A stretch of 64,000 bases of DNA, from contig JALSLC010000004.1 in assembly GCA_026988525.1 (NCBI GenBank), forward strand, positions 1 to 64,000, given 5' to 3'. Position 1 is the first letter of the stretch, and every line of letters begins with the position of its first letter. Of the stretch, positions 42,361 through 51,110 are shown one piece after another. The position numbers and the translations under genes are program-made. A model generated the notes under the pieces. That model did not search any database. It saw only the letters and a program-made list of their open reading frames with translations, and was not told the DNA's origin. The stretch is from Archaeoglobaceae archaeon (lineage in GTDB: Archaea > Halobacteriota > Archaeoglobi > Archaeoglobales > Archaeoglobaceae).

Positions 42361-42996
42361 ATGAAATTTTTAAAAAAGTTCCTGTTTGGTGAGTCAGAGC
42401 AGGAAGTAATAAAATTGTTTGATGAGCACTTTGAACTCGTAAAGATGTCGTGTGAAGTTTTTCTAATGGCACTTGAAACTGACGATAAAGGCTTGCTAAA
42501 TCAAGTGTGTGAACTTGAAAAAAGAGGTGATAAAATCAGAAGGGAAATAGCTTTAAAATTATACAGTGGTGCATTTTTACCTGCCTTAAGAGGTACACTT
42601 TACAAGCTTGCGGAAACTGTTGATGAAATATTGGATATGCTTGAAGATACTGCAATAGATTACCTACGTTTAAATTTACATCTCGATAATGAAATAAGGG
42701 AGATGTGTATAAGAGTGGCAAAGATAAATGTGAAAATGGGTAGAGACCTCCTCGAGGCTTTTAGGGCTTTAAAAACGGGAAAGGGTTTAGAAAATACAAC
42801 GCTAAAAATTAGAACGAGGGAGAGAGAAATAGACGTTTTAAGGAACAGAATTTACGAATCATTAATAAAAAAGGAAGTAAAGAATTATTGGGAAGGAAAA
42901 ATTTTATCTGATTTTATAGATCATTTAGCTTATATCAGCGATTTAATAGAAGATTCCGCAGATCTAATACAAATATTAAACGTGAGTTTGAGGTAG
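42361..42996 (+). CDS. DUF47 PhoU-like accessory protein of the phosphate permease
   Basis: A 211-residue all-helical protein of the DUF47/PhoU-like family, normally encoded next to Pit-type phosphate permeases and thought to regulate them. Six helices with typical acidic metal-binding patches (CELEKRGDKIRREI; EILDMLEDTAIDYL). It lies six bases ahead of the permease gene. Confidence 0.88.
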   Translation: MKFLKKFLFGESEQEVIKLFDEHFELVKMSCEVFLMALETDDKGLLNQVCELEKRGDKIRREIALKLYSGAFLPALRGTLYKLAETVDEILDMLEDTAIDYLRLNLHLDNEIREMCIRVAKINVKMGRDLLEAFRALKTGKGLENTTLKIRTREREIDVLRNRIYESLIKKEVKNYWEGKILSDFIDHLAYISDLIEDSADLIQILNVSLR

Positions 42997-43002
42997 AGAG
43001 AA

Positions 43003-43911
43003 ATGTTGTCAGAGTTGGCTGCTGCAATAATATCTTTCAGTTTAGGATCCAACAATACATCTAATGCATTTGGAATCCCCGTTGGTTGTGGAATTTTAAG
43101 TTTTAGGACTGCGTTAGTATTGATAGGAATCTTTGTAACTATAGGCTCTTTACACAGGAAAGTTATGGAGACTGTTGGAAGCTTGACAAATTTGAACAAA
43201 ACGCTTGCAGTAGTAGTGTTAGTTATATCTGCCACTATGATAATATTTTCTAACTGGAAAAAACTACCAGTTTCCAGTCACCAAGTAATAGTTGGTAGTA
43301 TTGTGGGTGCTGGATTTGCTGTGGGAATTGTAAGATTTAAAATTTTAATTCCAATAGTTGTTTCATGGTTTGTTTCTCCAATAGGTGCTATGTTTTTGTC
43401 AATAGTAATATACTCTATAATTGAAAAGTTTATTTCAGCTTACTCTATATTTGTTGTTGAAAGATTTCTGTTCTTTTTTCTTATTTTTAGTGGAATTTTA
43501 GTGGCATACAACACCGGAGCTAATGAACTTGCATCTGCTTTGGCACCTCTTGTATATTCAAAACTTATGTCTCCATTGGAGGCGTCTTTACTTGGGTCTA
43601 TATCTTTTTTTGTAGGAGCTTTATTAATGGGAGGTAGAGTAATAGAAACTGTGGGCAAAAATATAACAGTTTTGGATCCATTATCTGGTTTTTCCGCACA
43701 ATTTTCAGCAGGTTTAACGGTATTTTTCTTTACTAACATAGGTATGCCCGTCTCTACTACATACAGTTTAGTAGGAGGAATAGTTGGGGTGGGAATTCTC
43801 AAAGGCATAAATTCCGTTAAATTTAGTTTGATAAAGAAAATATTGGCTGCTTGGGTGTTAGCTCCAACTACATCTTTTTTGTTAACATATTTAATTGTGA
43901 GGGGGTGGTAA
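43003..43911 (+). CDS. Pit-family inorganic phosphate permease
   Basis: A 302-residue membrane transporter with two internal halves, each holding the PiT signature: GSNNTSNAFGIPVG at the N-terminus and NTGANELASAL in the second half. Around ten transmembrane helices, phosphate symport with H+ or Na+. The DUF47 partner is just upstream and cofC follows after three bases. Confidence 0.9.
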   Translation: MLSELAAAIISFSLGSNNTSNAFGIPVGCGILSFRTALVLIGIFVTIGSLHRKVMETVGSLTNLNKTLAVVVLVISATMIIFSNWKKLPVSSHQVIVGSIVGAGFAVGIVRFKILIPIVVSWFVSPIGAMFLSIVIYSIIEKFISAYSIFVVERFLFFFLIFSGILVAYNTGANELASALAPLVYSKLMSPLEASLLGSISFFVGALLMGGRVIETVGKNITVLDPLSGFSAQFSAGLTVFFFTNIGMPVSTTYSLVGGIVGVGILKGINSVKFSLIKKILAAWVLAPTTSFLLTYLIVRGW

Positions 43912-43914
43912 GTT

Positions 43915-44556
43915 TTGGATAACATTAAAGTGTTAATACCCTTCCGATATGATAATCCTAAGGTGAGGTTATCTCTTTACTTAAAAAAGGAGGAAAGAGA
44001 ACAATTAGCAATTTCCATGCTTTCTGATGTATTGAATGCAATTAAAAATGCAGGAATAGAGGATGTGACAGTTTTACTTCAGAGTATTACACCAAACAAT
44101 GAAATAACCGAAAAAATTGAAGCGAAAGTGGAATTAGACAATAGCGATTTAAATAATGCAATAAACCGAAGAATTGATAAAAATACGGCAGTAATAGTTT
44201 CAGATTTACCACTAATTAATGAACGCATTTTAAAGAAGTTCTTTGAAACTGAGGGGGATGTAGTAATCTCCCCGGGAAGAAGAGGTGGCACTAACATGCT
44301 TTTTGTTAGAAAAAAGTTTAAAGTCAACTATCATTATGGAAGTTATTTAAAGCATATTACAATTGCTAAAAATATGGATTACAGAGTAAGTATATTTGAT
44401 TCTTTTTTTGCGGGGTGTGATATAGATACACCTGACGATCTAATTGAAGTTTTAATTCATGCTCCAAACTCAAAAACTGGAAAATTTTTGAAAAAACTTG
44501 GTTTTAGGCTTGTACTTGAGAAAAATCCAAAGTTAATTAGAGTTATGGAGGTGTAA
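43915..44556 (+). CDS. cofC: 2-phospho-L-lactate guanylyltransferase
   Basis: A 213-residue nucleotidyltransferase that activates phospholactate (or phosphoenolpyruvate) for coenzyme F420 synthesis. Family features: VLIPFRYDNPKVRLS near the start (the usual archaeal CofC P-loop-like segment), SPGRRGGTNMLF, FDSFFAGCDIDTPDDL. Start TTG 43915 following GAGGGGGTGG. The presence of F420 biosynthesis fits an Archaeoglobi-like or methanogen-like lineage. Confidence 0.9.
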   Translation: MDNIKVLIPFRYDNPKVRLSLYLKKEEREQLAISMLSDVLNAIKNAGIEDVTVLLQSITPNNEITEKIEAKVELDNSDLNNAINRRIDKNTAVIVSDLPLINERILKKFFETEGDVVISPGRRGGTNMLFVRKKFKVNYHYGSYLKHITIAKNMDYRVSIFDSFFAGCDIDTPDDLIEVLIHAPNSKTGKFLKKLGFRLVLEKNPKLIRVMEV

Positions 44557-44559
44557 ATT

Positions 44560-45045
44560 TTGTATGAACTTGACGTTGATAGAAGTGTAAAAATTATAAC
44601 TTCTATTGCTCTAATTTTCCTTTTAATTTTTGGTTATATTTGTTACATATACGATGAATTGAAAATATTCGTAGTTTTGGTATTGTTTATTTTTTTTCTT
44701 TTTTTGATGATGCCGACATCAGTGGAAATTAAATCAGATCATATAAAGGTTAATAGAGTCTTAGGCTCAGTTAAATGTCCTATAAGCAAAGATGTCGAAA
44801 TTTTAGATGACTTAGGCATTGGTTTATTGATTGGAACTGCTGGTCTTTTTGGGTGGTACGGTGTTTACAGTATAAGAGGTAAGACTGCTCTTGTTTACTC
44901 AAGAAAAAACAAAAACTTAGTATTGATTAAAGCGGGAAGAAATTACGTTTTTGGAGTTAAAGATCCTGATGAATTCATTTCTAAGTTAAAACAATCGGAT
45001 GGTAAAACTACTTGTGTCCTAAATACTGGAAAACTTTCGCAATAG
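44560..45045 (+). CDS. Small membrane protein with PH-like domain
   Basis: A 161-residue protein with two adjacent transmembrane helices near the N-terminus (about 10-48) followed by a beta-rich cytosolic domain resembling the bacterial-type PH domains (IKVNRVLGSVKCPISKDVEI, GWYGVYSIRGKTALVYS). TTG 44560 follows GGAGGTGTAA. The last 103 bases overlap the convergent DUF123 gene. Function unknown. Confidence 0.6.
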   Translation: MYELDVDRSVKIITSIALIFLLIFGYICYIYDELKIFVVLVLFIFFLFLMMPTSVEIKSDHIKVNRVLGSVKCPISKDVEILDDLGIGLLIGTAGLFGWYGVYSIRGKTALVYSRKNKNLVLIKAGRNYVFGVKDPDEFISKLKQSDGKTTCVLNTGKLSQ

Positions 45046-45368
45046 TATAGGTGTGATTTACACTTACAATCTGAGCAACCAAAACCTTTAATAAAACTAT
45101 ATTTTTTTGCCAGATCTTTTGATAGTTCACACTCTTCTTTATTAAATAAGTAAGCACAAACCGGTAAGGCTTGATTTGATGTAGTTAGATAGTCTATATG
45201 CCATCTTAACTTTTTATCTTTTTTGAAATGTCTGCAAACTCTGTGAATCCCATTCTTTGCACTTCCAACGTACATGTAATAGCCTCTACAAAATTCCACT
45301 TTCCCAAGAGATCCAACACTTGCAGAAAAATTATTTAAGACTCTAACAATTAATATATAAGATTGCAT
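44943..45368 (-). CDS. DUF123 GIY-YIG-like nuclease domain protein
   Basis: A 141-residue protein of the archaeal DUF123 family, related to GIY-YIG nucleases: GYYMYVGSAKNGIHRVCRHF, KLRWHIDYL, GFGCSDCKCKSHLYY. The Cys/His-rich GCSDCKCKSH motif is typical. Family members end shortly after this motif; here about 30 further residues follow, exactly in the stretch that overlaps the convergent gene. ATG 45368 lies three bases after the last pilin-like gene, so it may be the end of that operon by read-through. Confidence 0.78.
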   Translation of the reverse strand: MQSYILIVRVLNNFSASVGSLGKVEFCRGYYMYVGSAKNGIHRVCRHFKKDKKLRWHIDYLTTSNQALPVCAYLFNKEECELSKDLAKKYSFIKGFGCSDCKCKSHLYYCESFPVFRTQVVLPSDCFNLEMNSSGSLTPKT

Positions 45369-45371
45369 TTT

Positions 45372-46127
45372 TTATTCCACCTTTACATTTAAGTTGTACT
45401 TTGTAAGAATCATTTCAGAAAAATGTATTGTTACATACACTTTGTTACCCTCTAATAGAGTTTGTATTTCAGCATTGTTTTGATTTCCTCTCTTAATTCT
45501 GTTAAAGAAATCGTACCAAGCCTTAGCGTAGTCAGATGTTATATTTAATTTGGCATATCCCGGTCCAAAAACTCTAACTTTTGAAGAATTGAATTTTACA
45601 TTAACTCCTACAAAGCTGTTGCCTCCTACAGCTCCACTTCCATTCAAAATGATCAACGACATAAAAAACACAGTTTGGTTATGAATAACTTTTTTATAAA
45701 TAAAAATCCTTGGTGCAGAAACTATTGTTTCACCACTACTTTTAAGCCATACTCCTCCATTTTCAAATGAGATTTTGTAATTTTTGTATGCGTATTCTAT
45801 TGAACCAGTATATCCATTAAAAGTGTAAATTGGTTTTAAACCTGAAGTATTGTAAACTTTTAGCTCAATGTAGCCACCTTTTCCAACAGACATACTTCCT
45901 CCGCTTAAAAGTATTCTGACATATCTATTGTATGTGCCAGAGTATGCTACATAGTTAATCATGTTCTGAATTTTTTCAAATCCTTGGGCTAAGCTTTCAT
46001 ACTTAACTTTCTCTTTGGCTTCACCAACCAAATAGTACGTATGAGAGAATACTAAGGATAGCACAGCTACCACTATGGCAAGAATCATTGTGTATCCAAG
46101 TACACTTGAAACAGCTTTATCTTTCAC
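45372..46127 (-). CDS. Type IV pilin-like protein (operon gene 6)
   Basis: A 251-residue protein with an N-terminal archaeal class III signal: KDKA then VSSVLGYTMILAIVVAVLSLV, cleaved by an FlaK/PibD-type prepilin peptidase after Ala. The hydrophobic segment would form the filament core helix. The rest is a beta-rich external domain with glycine runs (GGSMSVGKGG). The GTG start follows GAGGTGAT. Sixth gene of the pilin-like operon. It could be a minor pilin. Confidence 0.75.
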   Translation of the reverse strand: MKDKAVSSVLGYTMILAIVVAVLSLVFSHTYYLVGEAKEKVKYESLAQGFEKIQNMINYVAYSGTYNRYVRILLSGGSMSVGKGGYIELKVYNTSGLKPIYTFNGYTGSIEYAYKNYKISFENGGVWLKSSGETIVSAPRIFIYKKVIHNQTVFFMSLIILNGSGAVGGNSFVGVNVKFNSSKVRVFGPGYAKLNITSDYAKAWYDFFNRIKRGNQNNAEIQTLLEGNKVYVTIHFSEMILTKYNLNVKVE

Positions 46128-46136
46128 AGTATCACC

Positions 46137-46835
46137 TCAAATCAGTATTTTTATTCCATAAACACATACAGTAACGTTTCCCTCAGTTTCAGCTGTTACC
46201 TCATTACCACTAACACTGACTTTAAATCCCTGTTTTTTAAGATACCTTTCCCACGCAGAAGGATAGTTCGTTTTCATTACTATTTTAAGTTCAGAGTTAG
46301 GATAGTAGTACGTTTTCTGGTAAATATACCTCATATATACGTTAACTATTCCATAACCACCCGCGGAGCCTTCCCCACTCAAATCTATAATATTAATAGC
46401 TATATTGTTTCCAGATTTAATTAGCTCAGGTGGATAAATTATCCAATCGTTTATACCCTCTTTTTTGAATACTCCCCCCATTTCCACTGCTAAATACTTA
46501 TTTCCAGAATTATATACCAATTCACCGGGATTGTTGGTTACATCAATTAGTGAATTGTTAATGTATATGTAAATATAGAAATTGTGCGACACTCCAATAT
46601 ACCCTCCAGATGGAGGAAACTTGACAGTGGTTGATGGAACTACATCTGAAGAGACTAAATCCATCTTCTCTTTTGCGAAAACAATTGCTGAAACGACATT
46701 TCTCATTTTTATATTTTCTTGACTTGAAAGTATAAGAGGGTAGCTATATGATAGAATGGCAGATAGCGATATTGCGATAATTATTAGAATCATTAAGTTT
46801 CCGACAACTTCTGATACACCTTTTGAATTTCTCAT
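46137..46835 (-). CDS. Type IV pilin-like protein (operon gene 5)
   Basis: A 232-residue protein. The class III signal NSKG precedes VSEVVGNLMILIIIAISLS, with Glu near the usual +5 position lying at +3. A beta-rich external domain follows (GGYIGVSHNFYIYIYINN). ATG 46835 after GAGGTGAAT. It ends nine bases ahead of the next gene. Related in layout, not obviously in sequence, to gene 6. Confidence 0.75.
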   Translation of the reverse strand: MRNSKGVSEVVGNLMILIIIAISLSAILSYSYPLILSSQENIKMRNVVSAIVFAKEKMDLVSSDVVPSTTVKFPPSGGYIGVSHNFYIYIYINNSLIDVTNNPGELVYNSGNKYLAVEMGGVFKKEGINDWIIYPPELIKSGNNIAINIIDLSGEGSAGGYGIVNVYMRYIYQKTYYYPNSELKIVMKTNYPSAWERYLKKQGFKVSVSGNEVTAETEGNVTVCVYGIKILI

Positions 46836-46840
46836 TAAAT

Positions 46841-49222
46841 TCACCTCAGCTTAAAACTTGCCGTTTTTATAGTGGTAACGTTTAACTTTCTTGCTGGTAG
46901 GGGTATGGTTACAACCTTAGACTTAACTACATCAAAGTATGTTACATTTGATACATTTACGACATCTGTTAGTAAAATACCTGTTTTTGAAGTCTTGATT
47001 GTAATGCTTCCCAACCAGCTTTGATTAATTCTTATTGCCGGAATGCTCCAAGAAACTTTGGTTCCATTAGATGTTGGAGTTATTTTTGCACTTCCGGAGG
47101 CAGAAACTACCTGTAAATCAGGTGGTATAACATCGGTGATTGTAACGTTTTCGGCAACCTTAGTTAAAACATCTTTTGCTATCGACGTATATATGCTCTT
47201 TAATTCTTCAGCATTTGCTGCAAAGTAGTATTTACCCCCCGTAATTTCTGCTATTTCTTGTAATAAAGTTGCGTTTGCATCACTTCCGTAACCTATTGTG
47301 TATATTATATAACCTAAGTTCTTAGCTCTATTAGCCTCGTAAATAACGTCTTTTATAGCTTGTCTAACGTTGTATTGCCCTTTGAGATCTATGTTTGCGT
47401 TCCCATCTGTAAGTAGTATTATTACATCTATAGCAGGACTGTTTTTACTGTTGTTAAAACTTTGTAGTTCATCTATTGCCTTGTCTATTCCTGAAGCCAT
47501 TGCAGTATAACCTCCAGCAGTTAGCGTATCTATTGATGAATTAACGTACGATGTATCGTTTGTAGGTGGCACAACTACATAGTAAGCATAAGTACTAAAT
47601 CCAACAACACCTACATAGTCAAACTTTCTTAAAAATCCGTTGAATGTTTTAGCTGCAATCTTTGCAGCATCTATTTTTGGTATGTATGTATTTAGATAAA
47701 AGTTTTCGATAGTATTTGGAGGAAGTATTGGTACTACATAAGCTGTATATCCAGGTGAAGGATTTGTTACGTTTATCCAGGCGGAACTACTATTTGCGAC
47801 AGCAAGTAGCTTTGAACTTGTTGTATTATCCTGAAGCCAAAGATATAAAGTTGCAGGAGTTTGAACTGGAATCAATTGAATTCCAAGTTCAGTAGCTTCT
47901 TTCGGCACATCTATTCCGTATGACTTATAACTTGGATTAACTGTTACTGTATCTGATAGTATTGTTTTTACTATGCTATAAACACCAAAGAAGGAACTTT
48001 TAACTTCAAAAACATAGACGTTGGCTACTTCAGAGGTTATTTTGGCATCCTCTATTGCCAAACTCCAAGTTCCACTTTGAGGGTTATTTATCAAATATCC
48101 ATAACCTAACTGTCCATCATAAATCCAAATGTCAGAAGCTTGAACATAATTACCGTTGGGGGACTTTATAAATATTGAAATTGGATAAATATTGTAATTA
48201 GCGTAGAAAGTTTCAAAATCCGATGTCGTTACAAAGATGAAATAACTCTTACCTGACGTTAAATTAAACGAAACTACTGCCGGATTTGGTGAAATTGACC
48301 CTGTATTACTGCTTAGTGGTGTAAACTCACTCATACTGCCTGAGGTATCTATTGTGTGAATTACAGTTATATTAACAGATGTTTGATTTATCCCATTTCC
48401 GTATAAAAATATGTTTACAGTCGAAGTACTACCGGGAGCAATAGTTGAAGGTACAACGAATTTATTGACGTAAAGTTTTGCTACCGGACTTCGAGTTACA
48501 TTTACATTTACTTTATCATAACTTACATAGCCATAACTATCCTTTACTTCAAGAGTTACTGTATAGTTGCCCGGTGAACTGTATGAATGATATATTATTC
48601 CACTCTGTGGATTTAGTGGATCGTACTCTTTCCAACCACTTGATGGATAGCTACTTCCATCACCAAAATACCATTTATAGTAGAGTGTACCCTCTCCATA
48701 AGAATTTGTCATATCAAAAGTAACATTTTCATTAACTAATGCTTCAGTTGGATAGACTATTGCAACTGCAGTTGGCATAAGATGTATTGATGTATTTAAC
48801 ACTATTTCATGCGTAATTTCGCTACTAAATGTTGTACCCTCTGTTACAAAACCAAGTGTAGATTGCCCGAGATCCACTTTTTCACTCCATACGCTCGATT
48901 TCACTGTTAGCTTATTGTTTTTAATTTCAATGCTATACGTATGTTTGCCTACGGATTCGGGCATGTAAACTTTGCTTACTACAGTGCCATTTTTTGGAGC
49001 AATAATCATCATATCTGTTATTTGGGAAGTTATCTCACTGGCAACATCTTGAAACTGATTTTTCATAGCATTTGAAACCGGTAACTTAGACATCAATGTA
49101 TTTAGTTGAGGAATCATAAAAGCCATTACAAGAGCGAGAATACCTACTATTAATATATATTCAACCATTACAGATACTCCTGATTTTTCATCTTTAAACG
49201 ACAACTGTTTCCGTATCGACAT
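46841..49222 (-). CDS. Large pilin-anchored PKD/vWA surface protein (operon gene 4)
   Basis: A 793-residue protein. A class III-like start (KSG then VSVMVEYILIVGILALVM, residues 14-34) anchors it like a pilin. A PKD domain follows at about 155-242 (WYFGDGS, SPGNYTVTLEV). The vWA domain has its MIDAS motif DTSGS at 292-296, but the remaining vWA parts resume only at about 518 (DAAKIAAKTFNGFL), with Thr573 and the DGNAN Asp606. The roughly 215 residues between carry two beta domains. The C-terminal part (690-780) is a DUF11/CARDB-like beta domain. ATG 49222 after AGGTG. It may be a tip adhesin of a filament made by its neighbours. This is inference from domain layout. Confidence 0.8.
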   Translation of the reverse strand: MSIRKQLSFKDEKSGVSVMVEYILIVGILALVMAFMIPQLNTLMSKLPVSNAMKNQFQDVASEITSQITDMMIIAPKNGTVVSKVYMPESVGKHTYSIEIKNNKLTVKSSVWSEKVDLGQSTLGFVTEGTTFSSEITHEIVLNTSIHLMPTAVAIVYPTEALVNENVTFDMTNSYGEGTLYYKWYFGDGSSYPSSGWKEYDPLNPQSGIIYHSYSSPGNYTVTLEVKDSYGYVSYDKVNVNVTRSPVAKLYVNKFVVPSTIAPGSTSTVNIFLYGNGINQTSVNITVIHTIDTSGSMSEFTPLSSNTGSISPNPAVVSFNLTSGKSYFIFVTTSDFETFYANYNIYPISIFIKSPNGNYVQASDIWIYDGQLGYGYLINNPQSGTWSLAIEDAKITSEVANVYVFEVKSSFFGVYSIVKTILSDTVTVNPSYKSYGIDVPKEATELGIQLIPVQTPATLYLWLQDNTTSSKLLAVANSSSAWINVTNPSPGYTAYVVPILPPNTIENFYLNTYIPKIDAAKIAAKTFNGFLRKFDYVGVVGFSTYAYYVVVPPTNDTSYVNSSIDTLTAGGYTAMASGIDKAIDELQSFNNSKNSPAIDVIILLTDGNANIDLKGQYNVRQAIKDVIYEANRAKNLGYIIYTIGYGSDANATLLQEIAEITGGKYYFAANAEELKSIYTSIAKDVLTKVAENVTITDVIPPDLQVVSASGSAKITPTSNGTKVSWSIPAIRINQSWLGSITIKTSKTGILLTDVVNVSNVTYFDVVKSKVVTIPLPARKLNVTTIKTASFKLR

Positions 49223-49616
49223 ATTTAACACCTTGATTAAAGAAAATTATTCTTACAGTATAACAAGAAATTTTGTTTGTGCTTGTATATTTAACATCTA
49301 AAATATTTATACTGGCATAACATCCATGTTCTGCATAGAGTGCTTCTACTTGCTCGTTTAACTTTAAAGCGTAATTTAAAAATCCAGATGGTTTTGACTT
49401 TGCGTAGTTTTTTAAATCAACTAATGCTATTTTTCTCAAATTCTCTATTGGATATTTGGGAAATGTGAGCTGAGTTGTACTGCTCTCCATACCTGCTAAT
49501 ATATTTTGAGTATATACTAAGGACAGTTCTGCAAGTAAAACTGAGATGAACAAAGCTATAATTATTATAATTTGTCCTTTTTTATCTTTTATAAATTTGA
49601 AATTCAAACTCTCCAT
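49194..49616 (-). CDS. Type IV pilin-like protein (operon gene 3)
   Basis: A 140-residue protein with the signal KDKKG followed by QIIIIIALFISVLLAELS, a class III-type leader. The short external domain has two Cys residues about 18 apart (GCYAS, ISCYT), possibly forming a disulfide. Start ATG 49616 with GGTGAG nine bases upstream; it overlaps gene 2 by 13 bases and gene 4 by 29 bases, so translation is coupled. It is one of the smallest in the set. Confidence 0.72.
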   Translation of the reverse strand: MESLNFKFIKDKKGQIIIIIALFISVLLAELSLVYTQNILAGMESSTTQLTFPKYPIENLRKIALVDLKNYAKSKPSGFLNYALKLNEQVEALYAEHGCYASINILDVKYTSTNKISCYTVRIIFFNQGVKYVDTETVVV

Positions 49617-50110
49617 AGTGTTAGTCTCACCTCCAAAACAACTGGATAACTCGAACTTTCTGCAGTCTTTGTAACAAACGGAGAATTATTAACAAAATTA
49701 CTGCTATCTATAACCAAATATCTCGATACTGTGATTGTATTCGATGTGGGAATATTGTGAGTTATTTTATAATCCAAAATAGATGTGTTGTTGTAGTAAT
49801 ATACATCCAAGTTAAACATCACATCTTTTGGCAAACACTTTTTAATAGAATTAATTAGGGACAAGGTAGATGAATTGCTTGAATTGATGTGTTCGAGAGC
49901 GTATTCAAGAGTGTCGTTAAGTAAACTTTGTTTTGGATTATCAAACAGTCTTAAAATATCTTTACCATATTGACTTAATTGAACATCTGTTATTTGAGCT
50001 GATTGAGGAGCTATTAAAAGAGTTGATCTGAAGAGGAAGTAGGCTACTACAAGCAAAAGTAAGGAGGCTACAATACTTTCAAGAGTGAAAGTCTGACCTT
50101 TATCATTCAT
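49604..50110 (-). CDS. Type IV pilin-like protein (operon gene 2)
   Basis: A 168-residue protein with leader NDKG followed by QTFTLESIVASLLLLVVAY; the Glu near +6 is as in pilins. The external domain is helical then beta-rich. ATG 50110 is three bases after GGTGAT; an open frame to 50146 exists but lies within gene 1. Part of a tightly packed operon. Confidence 0.75.
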   Translation of the reverse strand: MNDKGQTFTLESIVASLLLLVVAYFLFRSTLLIAPQSAQITDVQLSQYGKDILRLFDNPKQSLLNDTLEYALEHINSSNSSTLSLINSIKKCLPKDVMFNLDVYYYNNTSILDYKITHNIPTSNTITVSRYLVIDSSNFVNNSPFVTKTAESSSYPVVLEVRLTLWRV

Positions 50111-50114
50111 AGTA

Positions 50115-50999
50115 TCACCATACACAAACAACCAACTTTGCTGCAATTCTTCCAGCTACATACTCTCCAACTGGAGAGTATATCAGATATCCGGCTAAGT
50201 TATGGGATACTATAGTTAGATTTAGTAGACCTGAAGGTAAGTTAGATACACTGTATATTCCAGGGGATAGAGTTCCCTTACTCGGTATTCTCAAAATTTT
50301 TGGGCCACCCCATCCTTTTCTGCTAACTTTTATTTGTATCCAGCTACCATATCCACTCCCCCAAACAGATGTATTTGTTACTACAAACAAAAAGGTAGAG
50401 GGAGTTGTTACATTGAAGAGTTTTGTTCTATTAACTCCTTTTTGAGATGTAGTTATATCATATACTACGGATGCATTTTTGAAGTAAACAATTCTTTCAA
50501 ATCTAAGTACATCTCCATACTTTGGAACTGGCAAACCTATTAGTAGGAGTGGTTTTCCATTGTAGTAAGAGTAGATTGGATTGGATGAGTTACTATCTAA
50601 GTATTGAATAGATATGTTGTAGTTTTTAACACCAAACATATTTGCTATGTAATCGTAACCTCTGTAGTTATACAGTTCAGAAAAGTTTAGAATTTTTTTA
50701 ATGGATAACTCACACGGATTTCCATCACTCAAACCAACTCTGATAGTTACATCATCGCTTTTCCAATGATTCTCCCAATCCGTTCCATTGCAACTTCCGT
50801 TAGTCCAGTAGCCCGGACTTTCGGAGAGTAGAGAAGCTATTCTATATGCATTGGCTGTTAAGGATATATCACTCCTTTGAACAACAAATATTGAAGGTAT
50901 ATACTGAAGTATAAATATGAAAGTAACCATGAATATTGTAAGGGCTACAAGCACATCGAGACTTAACTGCCCCTTGCAATCATTTAATTCTTTCACCAT
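50115..50999 (-). CDS. Type IV pilin-like protein (operon gene 1)
   Basis: A 294-residue protein whose leader is DCKG followed by QLSLDVLVALTIFMVTFIF. A large external domain rich in Asn, Ser and Tyr, with two Cys residues (GSCNGTDW, GNPCELS), follows. ATG 50999 is preferred; a TATA-like TTTATACATT about 25 bases upstream suggests a leaderless mRNA. An extension to 51047 would add a second hydrophobic run and is unlikely. First gene of the six-gene pilin-like operon. Confidence 0.75.
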   Translation of the reverse strand: MVKELNDCKGQLSLDVLVALTIFMVTFIFILQYIPSIFVVQRSDISLTANAYRIASLLSESPGYWTNGSCNGTDWENHWKSDDVTIRVGLSDGNPCELSIKKILNFSELYNYRGYDYIANMFGVKNYNISIQYLDSNSSNPIYSYYNGKPLLLIGLPVPKYGDVLRFERIVYFKNASVVYDITTSQKGVNRTKLFNVTTPSTFLFVVTNTSVWGSGYGSWIQIKVSRKGWGGPKILRIPSKGTLSPGIYSVSNLPSGLLNLTIVSHNLAGYLIYSPVGEYVAGRIAAKLVVCVW

Positions 51000-51110
51000 T
51001 ACAATTATGATACTTATTGAATGTATAAATCTATTTCGCCATTGCAATATAAAGTATGCAGTACAACAAATTAGAAAACACTTATAAACGATGAGTAACC
51101 TCTTAAATCG

